Shown: piece after piece, positions 22,458 through 34,281 of the stretch
Numbering within the stretch: the first letter of the stretch is position 1
Layout: every line of letters starts with the position of its first letter
Assembly (NCBI GenBank): GCA_016490735.1
Contig: JAEMWC010000378.1
Span: forward strand, 582,001-646,000
DNA length: 64,000 nucleotides
Direction of reading: 5' to 3'
Source of the DNA: Pachyseris speciosa
Lineage: Eukaryota; Cnidaria; Anthozoa; Scleractinia; Pachyseridae
The notes under the pieces: model-generated
The model's input: the letters and a program-made list of their open reading frames with translations, nothing else
Databases searched by the model: none
Told to the model about the DNA's origin: nothing
Program-made: the position numbers and the translations under genes

Positions 22458-22678
22458 CAAGAGAAAATAAAGGAGGTTAGAGAGTACATCCGCCATTTTA
22501 GATTGCTTGCCAGCCTCGGAAATCCCACGTGGGTAGGTAATAGCCAGTCACGTACAGAGATGAGAATATAAGGGCGTGGGCACTTTTTCGCGGAAGCTAA
22601 AAATAACCTGTGACAAATTATCCCTGAAATAAGGCGTGTATGGCGGATGCACTCTCTAACCTCCTTTATTTTCTCTTG
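22458..22678. mobile_element. MITE immediately downstream of gene A stop, carrying AATAAA
   Basis: 221 bp with TIRs of about 38 bp: the left end CAAGAGAAAATAAAGGAGGT is inverted at the right end, ACCTCCTTTATTTTCTCTTG. It starts 20 bases after the gene A stop codon and its left TIR contains AATAAA (22466-22471), the nearest poly(A) hexamer to the gene. Confidence 0.75.
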
Positions 22679-23795
22679 GTACCATTAACTGGAAGTACTT
22701 GGAGGTCATTGCCTGGAAGAAAATGATTGCGTGAAACTTTTTTTAAAAACATTCTTCCATGATGTGGCACGAACTTGAAGCTTGCAAATCCGTGTTGGCA
22801 AATTTCGTTAAGGATTACTTCCAATCTGGTATACGACCTTAATCTAGACCAGATTTGATGATTATTGCTTTAAGAACACGAGTTTGTCGATTTGACAGAT
22901 TTGTAGGCTATATCCAAAACACCCACATTTTAATGAATTAAGAACCAACTGAATATACCTTTTTGTACTAGTCGAATGATTACAGCCCTGTAAGTAAAGT
23001 TTGCATGGATACTCTCCTTTGTCACATGGATTTTCAGTAAATGCCTTTGGAGTGTGAGTTTATTGCTTATCTTGAAGTTTGTGAAAATGCGTCGAGTTTT
23101 TCCACTTTTTGTGAATTACAGTCAAGAAAGGAAAGGAAATTAGGAACTGTTTAGCTAGCTAGAGAATTGAAAACTAATTTATTCCTTTTGGGCCGCTTTG
23201 GTCAGTAATAGAATAATGGTACGTTATTGCATTTGTTGTGATTTTAATCTCTAATTATCGACGGTGTATATAACTCACACAAAGCTGGTTTATCGAATAA
23301 GATGTGATCGCACTCTGAACTTCGCCTAGACTTGTGTGTAGCCTGCCACTCGCTCTTAAATAACGTCCATCACCGAAATGGATCGTGGTAGGCAACACTG
23401 ATCTTGAGATTGTTTACACAACGCCGTTTTGAAACTAGTCGGCTGTAAAAAGTAAGGTAACTATAACGTTTTACGCAAAGAAAAAGAACCGCTTGTTGCG
23501 GTCTCTTCTAATGTAAAGTCAGAGTATTTCCCGCAGGAAAGTCGTTTCATCAAAGTTTGTACAACAAAAGGAACATAATTTTACATTATTTTAAATCAGA
23601 TTATAAGAGAGCTTGGTTTCAGCGGAAATGCGAAGAAACATCAAATTCAATTTCCGAGATTTTCTAAGAGTATTTTATATCTTTCAGGCGAGTTGCTACT
23701 CAGCCGAGCGCTTCTTATTTAAAGGCATTTCAAAGTAAATAGGTGGATTTCTGCCGCGGTTATGCAAAAAACCGACGCATTTACATTGTTCGAAC
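22679..23795. other. Intergenic, nothing recognised
   Basis: AT-rich sequence between genes A and B; no frame, RNA gene or clear repeat. Confidence 0.5.
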
Positions 23796-23798
23796 TAA

Positions 23799-24176
23799 GG
23801 CCCGGGTCAAACACCGTACTTCACATGAGCCGAGCCCAATTCAACCAATTAGGTTCATGTGAAGTTCGGCGTTTCACCCAATTAAGTTCGACTGATTTTA
23901 TTTGGACCGGCTGAGGCGTTCTTCACGCCTGGCCAGCCGTGAATAACGCCTGAAGATCGACTTTGGGTCAAACCCCAATCTTCACATGAGCCGAACCAAA
24001 TGTATAATCATGTTACAATATAAACCAGTCCCTATCTGTTTATTTTCGCGATCTAGTTAAGTTCAGCTGAATCAAGTTCGACGGTTGACTCAGTATGCAA
24101 ACTTAACTAATTTGGGTCGACCTAAACTAACTGTAATTAAGTTCGGCTCTTGTGAAGTACGGCGTTTGACCGGGCC
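23799..24176. mobile_element. PIF/Harbinger-like MITE
   Basis: 378 bp. Left end GGCCCGGGTCAAACACCGTA; right end TACGGCGTTTGACCGGGCC, an inverted match. Flanked by TAA on both sides (23796-23798, 24177-24179), the 3-bp TWA duplication typical of PIF/Harbinger. Words such as TTCACATGAGCCGA recur inside. Confidence 0.7.
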
Positions 24177-24287
24177 TAATATATTCGCTTGATTTTTCGA
24201 TGAGTTTGTTTACACTACAAGACGCAAATTATATCCCAATACGAGGTGGAAACTGTAATCGCTTATTTTTTATCATTGATTCCGTTA

Positions 24288-24538
24288 AGCCTGGTTTTCA
24301 CTAGCGACGCAAGCACAAGCGCAAACATAAGGGCAAGCATAAGAAGCTTATGCCAAGTGAAAACGACACTACGCAAGCATAACCGCAAGCACAAGGAAAA
24401 GGAAAATTTTTGATCCTTGCGCTTGTGCCTGCGCTTATGCTTATGCTTGCGTTAAGCCCGTTTTCACAGGGAAATAAGCGCTCTTGTGCTTGCGCTTATG
24501 CTTGCGCTTGTGCTTGCGTCGCTAGGGAAAACCAGGCT
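24288..24538. mobile_element. PIF/Harbinger-like MITE with internal hexamer array
   Basis: 251 bp. Left end AGCCTGGTTTTCACTAGCGA; right end TCGCTAGGGAAAACCAGGCT, inverted. TTA flanks both sides (24285-24287, 24539-24541). The interior is made largely of GCTTGC/GCTTAT/GCTTGT-type hexamers running in both orientations. Confidence 0.7.
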
Positions 24539-24812
24539 TTACAAAAGCTCTGCTTTTCTGAGTGTGCAGGAGAAGAAGAATTCTTATTCGTTTACTGAAG
24601 GTATAGTCATACAATATCTTTTTCAATAAACTTAAACCCTCCATTCTCAGTTTGTTCCAAATTGTTTACCCATTATTTTTAAATGCATGAATAGTTCCCT
24701 GTTAAATTTTCAATCAAACAGTCCTCTTCACAAAAGAGTCGCCTATGATTGTTAGCTTCCGTTGCATCAACGACGCCTTGTTAGTCGAGCGGGCACGCCA
24801 AAGATACAAGAG

Positions 24813-25037
24813 GGAGCAGGGTTGACGCAGTGGTGAGAGCACTCGTATTCCACCAATGTGTCCCGGGTTCGATTCCCGGACTCGGTGTCATAAGTGAGCT
24901 GAGTTCATTGTTTCCCTACTCTGCTCCGAGAGGTTTTTCTCTGGGTACTCGGGTTTTCCCCTCTCCTCAAAAACCACCATTTGATTTGATTTCGTCTCCC
25001 CAATTAGTAGAGCATCCGTGCTCGGCTAGAAAGATCT
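24813..25037 (+). mobile_element. tRNA-derived SINE, plus-strand copy
   Basis: A-box-like TGACGCAGTGGTGAG, B-box GGTTCGATTCC (24866-24876), then a body with TACTCTGCTCCGAGAGG, a TTTGATTTGATTT stretch and a terminal TAGAGCATCCGTGCTCGGC. The same family recurs on the minus strand at 29641, 48316 and 60098. Confidence 0.75.
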
Positions 25038-25045
25038 GAGACTTG

Positions 25046-27429
25046 AAGAAAGTGATTATTATTACTGGAAGTGAACGGGCCGAGTGGGATCTCGTTTCTT
25101 TGTTTTTGTTTTGTTTTCCTTTTTTTAATTCTCGCTTCAGCCTTGCCTCGCTGTATTGATGGTTTCCGCTCTCGACTTGAATCGACAAAGGGACTGCCAA
25201 CAGTCTTTAGTAACAATTGCAAAGCTGGCTTCTTGTTTGTCAATTTGCAATTCACCTCACTTGACGAGCTTCTGAAAATGGTTTGATATCGACTGACATC
25301 CCCTGATACAATAATAATTTATACGGCATGAAACCTCCTGATCCTAGCATGTTGCTAGGGCTCCTGAGTAATTTTTCTGTGGCATTAGAACAAAATAGGG
25401 AAATTGAAACAGAATAATCTAAAACAGGAACACACTCCACTCCACTGAAAGCCATTTCAGACTTCATTTTCGACACTTCGCTGTCAACCACAATCCGAGA
25501 GAACGGAAGTAAAACTAAAGAATAAGGTAAGGTAACATTTTTTTTTTCATCAGCAAACTAAAAGTCAGGTATCAAATTATTCTATTTTGCACTGATAAAA
25601 CAATTGTGACATGAAGTTGTATAAAAACTTGTGTAAGCGTTGACATTAGTCTAACGTAATGCACGAACTAGATAAACCTATTTTCCGATCCGGTAAGGGC
25701 AAATTTGCTAGTAGGGCCGTTGAATTTTTTAAATCAATATTTCTGTTTTGCGCGAAGGCAGTGAATGGCGCACCTACCTTGAAGCTTATATTTTAATATA
25801 ATAAAGGACGGTAATAATTTGAGCAGCAAAAGGAGTTTGCCGTATATTAAGTTTCTGTCTAATTTTACTCTTAAGGCTTGCCGTTATGCGGTTGACTTAA
25901 CTCTTTACTCAGCATTTTCCAGGATAAAAGCTTTTTTTCAGGCTGGCGTAAATTGATTGGGCCTCTGGTAAAGTATTGCATTACCTGAACACTGGTTGAG
26001 ATGACTACCAGACGGAAAAAGGTCCATGATAAAACAAAGGCCAAGAAAATGCCTAAGCAAATAAGTTTTAAATATAATAATATATAATATAAATCAGAGT
26101 TCTAAATAATATACAAGTGCTTAAGATGCATGAAGTCTAAATATTTGAAATTTATTATAATTTTATTATGATACTGTCACAGCCGCCTGCATGAAGGACA
26201 AAGGCTCCGTGAAAAAACAAAACAAAATGTGTGGGATACCAAAGTACCATATACATAAAGCTAACAACTGATCGAGTAGATAGATGATAGGTATGAATAA
26301 ATCAGGGTGAAAAGACCTGAAAAGTTAAATTCAGTGGCAGCAAATTCAACCTGCCGAACTGGAAAAATTGAAATGAATTTATTCTCGAATTTTAACAGTT
26401 CGTCACGGCAAGAGCGCGACCTTTAGAACAGGCCTCAGCTAGCTGTAATCAACGCCTGTTGAGGTCATTATTTGACTGAATCACTGATGAGTGGAAAAAC
26501 CAGTAAAATCACTTTACCGCGAAACGCAGGCTACCGTGTGCAATTCAACCAAATATTTGCTCGGACGTAGGGAACATCATAACATGCTTTTACCTTTCGC
26601 CTTTTCAATTTTGGCCGATTCATTGATAATTACAGACACAGTAATTGCGAACAGTTACCACAACCAGTTGCCATTTTGATCTCGAGAAAGACTTGTTTTG
26701 AATTTCGCCTTTGCCTTGCTGTTTGCTTTTGTTACCAAATAAGCTTAAGCTTACTTAAGAATTTTTAATATCAGAAAGCGGCTTAGATAAACATTAAATA
26801 AGCAAATTGCTGTTCGGCTTTCAACTGCATAGCAATGTGAAATGAACTCAAAAACGTCTTTCTTGTTTGCTTTAGAATGTTAATGTTAGTTAATGTTAGC
26901 ATGCATTGTCGCAGAAAGGTAAAACAAAGTTTACTTCCACGCTGGCCAAAGAAATATCGACAGATCGAAGAGCCATCACATCCGATCCGCCGATGTTGTG
27001 GTAACAAACATGATCGACTGCCTGATGTGAAATGCGTATTTTTAAGTTATTGGCTGCATTAAACTCTTCTAAGGCATGTGGTCCAGATAAGATATCAAAC
27101 TAGATGCTCAAGGAATATCAATCTCGTCAATCTCTCTTTGAAAGAGCAGTCTCTTCCGAAGATCCCCTCCCCCCGCCCCCTCCCCTCGCTCACTTTGTCA
27201 ACCCTCAACTCGGCCCAGACTAAGCCGCGCGAATCCAAGATGGCGACGGCATTTACGAATTCCGGTTTTTTTCGACCATCCAACCGCCTGCGTGCAGGCT
27301 AAATTGTTATATGCCTCGCGTTCATTGCTGTGTGTTGTTCTGTTGTTTTCCTTGTGAAAACATGTCTCTCTACATGGTGTCAGAACTGTAGGTTATCCCG
27401 CGAGGGCGGAAACGGCAGTTCAGGTGTCG
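25046..27429. other. Intergenic, nothing recognised except a tiny RT-like scrap
   Basis: No gene. At 27062-27115 the plus strand reads SSKACGPDKISN, a stop, then MLKEYQ, which resembles the KAxGPDxI block of LINE reverse transcriptases; too short to name. A C-rich run at 27166-27188 precedes CCAAGATGGCGAC at 27235. Confidence 0.4.
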
Positions 27430-27433
27430 TTAA

Positions 27434-28414
27434 CCCTTTTCCGCCGAGAGGGGTCGTATACGACCCCACAATAGACCGATGCTTTGAAACTTTCTCAAAT
27501 CCCGAACTATGGTTGAAATAAACCATCTTTTTTTGCCAAATGATCATTCGTTTAGACTTTATTATCCCGTAAACTGACAAAAGCTCCCAATTTTCACTTA
27601 ATATGACTGTTTATTCTCTTTGAAAACCAAAATCGCCCTGAAACAACACCAAAATTCACGCAACTTTGTCTTGAAGTTTTCAAGATAAAAATTCCTATTG
27701 AAGTTAAAAGTTCACATTGCCAGCAAAATTTGACTCCACCTCTTGCAATCTGTTCCACATTTACCTGCTTACCCCTTTAGCCCGACCCCGATAACGCTGT
27801 TTGATTTCAGTTGCTCTCACAGTGTGTGATTTTCACGTTTGTGACCCAAAGGAATTCTGGGATTGCATGGAAGCCTGCCAATTTCCATTTCACATATTTT
27901 TTAGAACCGTGTCGAGCCACCCGGTTCTGCTAGCAAAACATTGCACCCATTGCATTATTTACAAGTCAAAACTCGCCTAAATTGTCATGCCAGGTCCTGG
28001 AATCCACTCACAAAACGGCGAAAGACACAACTTCACTCCGTGAATGGCCATCACTCGCTCGCATACTTTCGGCGGCCTACTTCGTGTGAAATTTCTTCTC
28101 ACCTCCGTTTTCTTTCAAAGGATTTCCTTTACCCATTAACCCAGCTTTATGATGCCAGGCAGGGGGCTTTTGAGGTGGAAAATGGCTCCAAAAACGCACT
28201 TATAAATCAAATAAGCAACGAATTGTAGCTGCAGTGTTCGTTTAGAAATAAACGACAGCTAGCGTGACAAGCGTGACAACAAAGATAGAGCCTACGGTGT
28301 TGTGGCCCAGTGAAGTCGCCGTGGTAACCCCTTACATGGAGTAGCCAGGTCGATTTGACCTCCTACCCTCCGAAAATTGCAAAAAAGACGTACAAAAAGT
28401 CCGTCCGAAAAGGG
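27434..28414. mobile_element. piggyBac-like non-autonomous element
   Basis: TTAA at 27430-27433 and 28415-28418 directly flank CCCTTTTCCGCC on the left and its partial inverse GGACGGACTTTTTG-side terminus GTCCGAAAAGGG on the right; the outer eight bases match. TTAA plus a CCCTTT-type end is the piggyBac signature. The 981-bp interior has a palindrome (GGGGTCGTATACGACCCC, 27451-27468) near the left end and no transposase frame. Confidence 0.65.
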
Positions 28415-28919
28415 TTAATAGTCGTTTAAATTAAAAGTTGCGTTGACCATTCTTCGTTTAAGAAGAGTCATTCTTAATCATAGAGAAACCACAATCTATC
28501 CTCTTAAGTACAAATTGAAAGCGCGAGTGTACAAAGGCAGTATGAAACAGCAATTATGAATAAATATGCCGACTCTCTCCTGTTTGGGAGCTCGTGTGGC
28601 ATGCTTTACCATAAAATATTTAAATATCTAAGCCTACCATGTAGACTCCGAGCTTAGACAATGCACCACTGTTTGTTTTGTTTGTTTACTTACTTATTTT
28701 TTACAAATATGGTTATTCGGGACGAAAGCAATATTTCCCCAAACGTTGCTGTACAATAATGACCAACAGTCAGAAATTTACAATTTCAGACATACAGAAA
28801 TACGATCGAAGACAAGTTCATGCCAGGAAAAATCAAGAGTGAACCGGTTTTTCTACTCATGGTCGCAAGTGGATAATCTTTACACATCACTTTGTTTTTG
28901 TGTAGGAAATCAAAGAAGA

Positions 28920-31455
28920 ATGCGCGTCAGGGGCCGTCGATTGGTGTGTGCAGCTGCCATCGTAGGATTTTTTATGGTCCTCGTGTTGAGGAACTCTGAA
29001 AACAAAAGGCCAGGTAAGACGAAGCATCACGAGTATATCTTGTTACCTTCTCCTCGTGAGGTTATCTATTTTCTACTATCTACATGCATGTGTTAAACAA
29101 ATACCATTCATACCTTTATTTCAGCCTTCTTTTCAAAGCGAGTCCGTTGCAGTGACAAATAGTGTACACCTAGCCTCGCTTTGATAAAGAGGCTCAAAGC
29201 AACCCAGAAATAACCTACAGTGATTATTCCCCCTGCCCTCCTATCCAGCCATTTATACCAATTGTTGAACCCGACATGCTTTAATTTTTTAAAGCCCTTT
29301 CATCAAGTTTTTGTGCTTTATTTTTCTTGTACGTAGTTTTAACCTCGTCCAGCATCATAAATAACGAGAATGACAACCTGGATTCAAAAAGCTTAAGAAA
29401 CATTGAGGAAACAAAGAGACCAAACTCTGTTATGGGTGAGTGTGTCTTCAATACTTTAGAGACTCGGTTAAATGGACGCTGAGGGGTCATGCATGTCAGA
29501 GTATAGCTTTTCAACGATAAAAGTTCTGTAATTTTACAAAATCGGTTGGTTACCATTCAGTTTTGCGTGACGTTAATTATTACGGTCACTTTATTAAAGT
29601 CTCAAATCTTTCTAGCCAAGCACAGATGCTTTACTAATTGAGGAGACTAAATCAAATCAACTCTAAATCAAATAGAATCAAATCAATTAAAATGTTGGTT
29701 TTTGGGCAGACGGGAAAACTGGAGTACCCGGATAATAACCTCTCAGAGCAGAGTAAAGAGCCAACATACTCAGCCCACTTATGAAGCCGAGTCAGAGAAT
29801 CGAACCCGGGACACATTGGTGGGAGGCGAGCGCTCTCATCACTGCGCCAACTGCTGCATTTCTTTAATACCACTATAAAGGAAACCAGTTTGAGCCACCT
29901 TAAGAGACAATACCTTCATATTTTCACTTAAATAATATCTTGTTCCAAATTTTAGCTTCCTGAAATCTGAATGCTGACTGAGATCACATCTCTGCCTGCA
30001 GTTGATCAGATAACAAACAGAGGAGGGCCTTAGTACTACCACACAGTTGCATCCGATATTAAGACCCAAAAAATCCGTTATATTATTCAATTTCCAGGTG
30101 GAAACAGAGAAGAGTACCGGACGATTGATACACTTTTGTTCTTTGTTGGTTACCCAAGAAGTCGCCATACTCTCTTGGCATCTCTCTTTGACCGACATCC
30201 CCACATGATAGTCGCAAATGAGAACAACACGTTTTGGCGTCTTGTTTACGGAGAGCAGATCGCACGAAACAAAATGTTCGATGACTTAGTGCGAGACTCA
30301 AAGACTTTCATGAAAGGAGGGAAAGGGATGGTGATGGAAGGAAATATCCAAAACACATCGCACTTTGGTTTTTTCATGGAAGGGTATTGGCAAGGGACTT
30401 ACGACAAATACATCAAGGTAAGCACTTCCTATGGCAGTGACATTAACAATTCTATATCCTTTAAATCGACCTAAGGGCGCCTACTCTAATCTAAGAATGA
30501 TCTTCCCGGCTCACGTTTCTTCAGTGCCTGCATTGAGTACCAGCACTCGGGTCCGAAAAACAAAGAGCTCGCAAAGTCTAAGGCATCGGCTAACCACGAG
30601 CTCATCTGCGCACACACTGCTGCAACCTTAGTTTATGGTTTACTTTGTTTATAAGACCCAGGCAGCAGTTCATTGATTTTAAGAAGAAAGGACGAGTTTC
30701 CTCGAAAACTACAATTGGTTAATTATAAATTAAGTTCAAAGCCCACAAAACAAAAGCGTGGCAAGACGAGCAACATGGCAGTCGACTTTTACCTTTTATA
30801 AGCACACTTGCCACACAAACCGTGCCTCAGAGTTTTAACGCATGCGTTTTGTCTTGGTTTTTTTATTATTTATTTAAACAATTTTTTTTTCGGCATTTGC
30901 TTTAAGAGCACATAGTGCTCATCAAGAGAGCTTATGCCGTTACATTAACCAACGAGGACGATGACGGCAAAGAGAACATCACAAAACAATAGGCTTAATG
31001 AGCAAAAACAATGGCTCTGCACGTGCATTTTACATTTTGGTACATTTCTTTGCCGTCCTCTGCAAAACAACGTGAAATGACCAATTTTGAGGTTTTCTCG
31101 AGAACGTGAGCGCATGACGGCAAATTTTTCTTTCTATTTTCTTACTTTGACGTCGTTTAGTCCCTTCATTTTTTAAGTTAAACGATTTTGAATAATCGTG
31201 AAAGAGTTACAAAAACGAGAAGTTATATTTCGAAATAACGTTTTTGTTGCCGTCGTCGTCGTTGTTGCTTAAATTCCCTATTATCGAACATCACGGTCAA
31301 AGCTATAAGACACAACAACGACAAAAACAAAAGTAGAAAATACAGCAATAAAATAAAAATAAAATAAATAAATAAATAGATTCAATTACGACAAACGATT
31401 TGATTGGGAGATAAAAGACTGGACAGCATAAAACAAGTTTACAAACGGTTTATAA

Positions 31456-31503
<48 letters not shown>

Positions 31504-33714
31504 GTTGAAAGAAGTAACTCTCGAATGTCAGAAACTGTGACTATGAATTTCTAAAGCAAAATGAAAACTTGAAAGAGAAGCATTCTACTGAGCTTTTGAA
31601 ACATATCCATCTCGACAATCGAAACTTCATAGACTAAAAAGGTCTCATCTTAAGATTCATAAACAGTGGAATCCCGTTAATACGGACACCAAAGGGAATG
31701 CCAAAGTATCCGCATTATCCGGTGTCGTATTTGGGGGCTAATTCAGAAGTAAACTGGCCGGTGAACAACCTCGTTCCCAGGGCTTTTTCCCTCACCTGGC
31801 CCCGCCCCCAAGTGAGGGAAAAATCCCTGGGAACGAGGTTGGTCGGTGAGCTTGGTGGAAATTCACCCTTTCATTGTCTCACAGCGTGTACAGTGAGAGC
31901 GTGTTAACTGTATAGTTAGCTCAGATTGACTTCATAACATTGTAGTGTAGGACAGGATGGGGTGGGTTAGAGAATGAAGGAAGTACATGATTCATTTAAC
32001 AGAGTTAACTGTCACGTGGTTTCACGGGGGTGAGTGGACGGCTGAGCAAGTAAGGCAATTAAGACTGAGTTTTATTACTCTCGGTACAAGTTACTATTAT
32101 AATTAAGCCTCCAAGCGCGGTAATAAGCTAACACCCTCACAACAAACCTTACTCCTTGCAGACAGTCTACAGTGCTCTTTTGCAAAATACTAAAATCAGA
32201 CATTAGCATCCCTACCAGAGTCCCGCAAGTAACTTTGTCTATAGCCTGTTCCAGGCTCCCAGATATTTGGAGCAACCTCGCGAGAAGGTGCGAAGAAAAT
32301 TTAGCTGGTTGTTTCGTTTCATTCTTCGTTCACCACAAATATCTTAGAGCCTGGAACTCCCCACGACTCTGTACTGCATGTATGCAGTATGCAATTTTCA
32401 TCAGTACGTGTATCTACCATGAATTCTTAGGTGATTGGTGACACGACAGCCTGGTATACATCGTTATTATTTCGGGACAATCCACGCGAGAAAATAACGA
32501 GTACCATAGACGAGATTGAAGAGAAATATGGGGTTACGGTGAAGTTCCTTCACATAATAAGGAATCCATTCGATATCGTTTCAACCATAACCTTGAGACA
32601 GACCAAACTGGGTGACAGATTCGGAGACCATGCAGCGAAGGTAAGGAATCGAATTCTTTTTTCAAACGTGATCCCCATCAGTGCATTTTGCACTTGATCG
32701 GCGAAAAGAGTTTGCTTCAGTTTCAAAAATGAAAATGCAGCGATTAAAAATAGGTGTACCACCTAAGCGGAGCACCCACAGCATTCCTAAGGGTTTGTAC
32801 CCTTGTCCCGTTCTGGTAAATGACTACAAAAAAGGTTGCTACCATTGCTGTTGCTATCTCTATTATGGAACTGTTTACCGGTCTGTTCTAGTCTTAAATG
32901 TCTCCTGATTTCTATAGGTTGTTCAGAAGATATTGCTATACCTGTGTTTCGTTATTACAAGAAATCCGCCATTAAGCCCCACCTTCATTCTTCAATCCGC
33001 AGTTCAGTATGTGTTTTTCATGTGTTCATTTATTTCATCACTAACGGGTCAAATGATTACGAACCAACAAAATGACCAGCTCCCAGCTGGCTTGTTAGCT
33101 CAGTTGGTAGCTAGAACGCTGCACCGGTATCGCAGTGTTCTTGGTTTCGACTCCGTACGAACCGGAATTTTTTCAGGCTTTCTTTTTGCTGCGCGCGTGC
33201 TGCTTAAGTAGCGTTCACAACTGCGATGATCTTCCAGGCCGTCGTTTAAGTTTTGGTTGTGGCCGTGATAAACCAGTTGTGTTTATCATGATCTCTTTGA
33301 CTGAATTGTCAGGTAAAATTAAATTTATGCAGAAAAGTATGTATTATCCCTGATCGCTTAATGAAACATGCCTTTTCTCTCCAGGTTGATGATCCCCGAG
33401 TCTTAGAGATTAGTATGCGAAGATTCTTTCGCTGGGCCGAAGGCAGTGCGATAGCAAGGGAACTCCTTGGCGACAAGTTACTTGACATTGATGGCCTGAA
33501 ACTAGTACAAAAACCCATAGAAACCATGGCTGAGATCTGTGAGTTTATTGGAATCACGTGTTCTGCCGACTATCTCCAAAAATGCGCAGAAGTGGTTGAC
33601 CCAAATCCGTCCATAACAAGAAACTATGTGGTGTGGGGTAAAGAACACTTAAATCAAATGTATGCAGAGATAGAGCAGTATCCATTTCTTTCTTTCTACA
33701 CATATGAGGACTAG
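28920..33714 (+). CDS. Sulfotransferase-like type II membrane protein, gene B (five coding exons)
   Basis: Tandem paralog of gene A, 350 residues. Coding exons: 28920-29013, 29337-29435, 30098-30417, 32431-32640, 33385-33714; all introns GT-AG, with the same phases as gene A and last three exons of equal length. The ATG is 15 bases into an exon whose acceptor AG is 28904-28905. The signal anchor is about residues 8-23 (LVCAAAIVGFFMVLV). The PAPS 5'-PSB-like loop is VGYPRSRHTLLASL (81 on), retaining proline but with arginine for the usual glycine, as in gene A. The 3'-PB-like motif is IIRNPFDIVST. The C-terminal exon has CEFIGITCSADYLQKC and ends in TAG at 33712-33714. Function inferred only at fold level. 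Confidence 0.8.
29641..29858 (-). mobile_element. tRNA-derived SINE, minus-strand copy (intron 2 of gene B)
   Basis: Reverse complement of the 24813 family: body with CTCAGAGCAGAGTAAAGAG, inverted B box GAATCGAACCCGGGACAC, and inverted A box ending near 29858. Includes the AATCAAATCAA stretch. Confidence 0.75.
30950..31280 (+). repeat. Dispersed repeat family copy (intron 3 of gene B)
   Basis: Plus-strand copy of the family at 5243-5566: shared ACATTTCTTTGCCGTCCTC, AACGTGAAATGACCA and CGCATGACGG. The right end is GC-triplet-rich (GCCGTCGTCGTCGTTGTTGC). Confidence 0.6.
31458..31501. repeat. (AT)n microsatellite
   Basis: About 22 AT units in intron 3 of gene B. Confidence 0.95.
31767..31840. 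repeat. Perfect-ended hairpin repeat
   Basis: 74 bp: AACCTCGTTCCCAGGG...CCCTGGGAACGAGGTT with arms of about 29 bp around a short C-rich loop. A MITE-like fold-back. The preceding 31666-31740 has a CAGTGGAATCCCGTTAATAC end like a Tigger terminus. Confidence 0.6.
32248..32357. mobile_element. Short MITE, GTTCCAGG family
   Basis: 110 bp: left GTTCCAGGCTCCCAGATATT, right AATATCTTAGAGCCTGGAAC, inverted. The interior word GCGAAGAAAATTTAGC is shared with the relative at 58574-58742. Confidence 0.6.
33087..33168 (+). mobile_element. tRNA-derived SINE head in intron 4 of gene B
   Basis: A-box GTTAGCTCAGTTGGTAG and B-box-like GGTTTCGACTCC with CACCGGTATCGCAG between. No pairing acceptor stem, so not a functional tRNA. 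Confidence 0.55.
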
Positions 33715-34020
33715 AAAACTCTTATATTTACCGCTAATAGCAAAGTACCGAAAGGCATGGCATTTCTGAGGGTTTCAAATTTTTGAATAGTTTTACCATC
33801 GCATCGTCGTATCTCTTTGTACTTACTATGGTAACACAGTGTGTATGATAATGAAATTATTACAAATTCTCTCCTCTATATGATAGCAATTTTTAATTTA
33901 TGTCCGTAAGTTTATCAAAAACACCGCAAAATGTTTAATGAATTTCGGTGCCTATCGCTGAGCACAAGTTGGGCGAATTATTTGCAGTTTAGTGTAGACT
34001 GTGCTTACTTGTACTTAGAA

Positions 34021-34026
34021 AATAAA
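34021..34026 (+). promoter_or_regulatory. Candidate poly(A) signal of gene B
   Basis: AATAAA 307 bases after the stop codon; the first canonical hexamer found downstream. Confidence 0.4.
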
Positions 34027-34189
34027 CACAGTTGACTACTTTCCACGTGCAAGAAAGTTTGAGTGAAATAGGCTTTGAGCGGTCTTGGGCTGAACGAAGT
34101 CAGATGTCTTTGACTATTTGGACGAGTAGAATAAATTAAGTCTGATATGCTGGACGACAAGTTAAAGTCCGTGCATTGTAACACCCGTG

Positions 34190-34281
34190 GTAATGTAATG
34201 TAATGTAATGTAATGTAATGTAATGTAATGTAATGTAATGTAATGTAATGTAATGTAATGTAATGTAATGTAATGTAATGT
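34190..34281. repeat. (TAATG)n microsatellite, tail of the adjacent LINE
   Basis: About 18 pentanucleotide units directly joined to the 3' end of a minus-strand LINE; on that strand the tail reads CATTA repeats. Confidence 0.9.
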
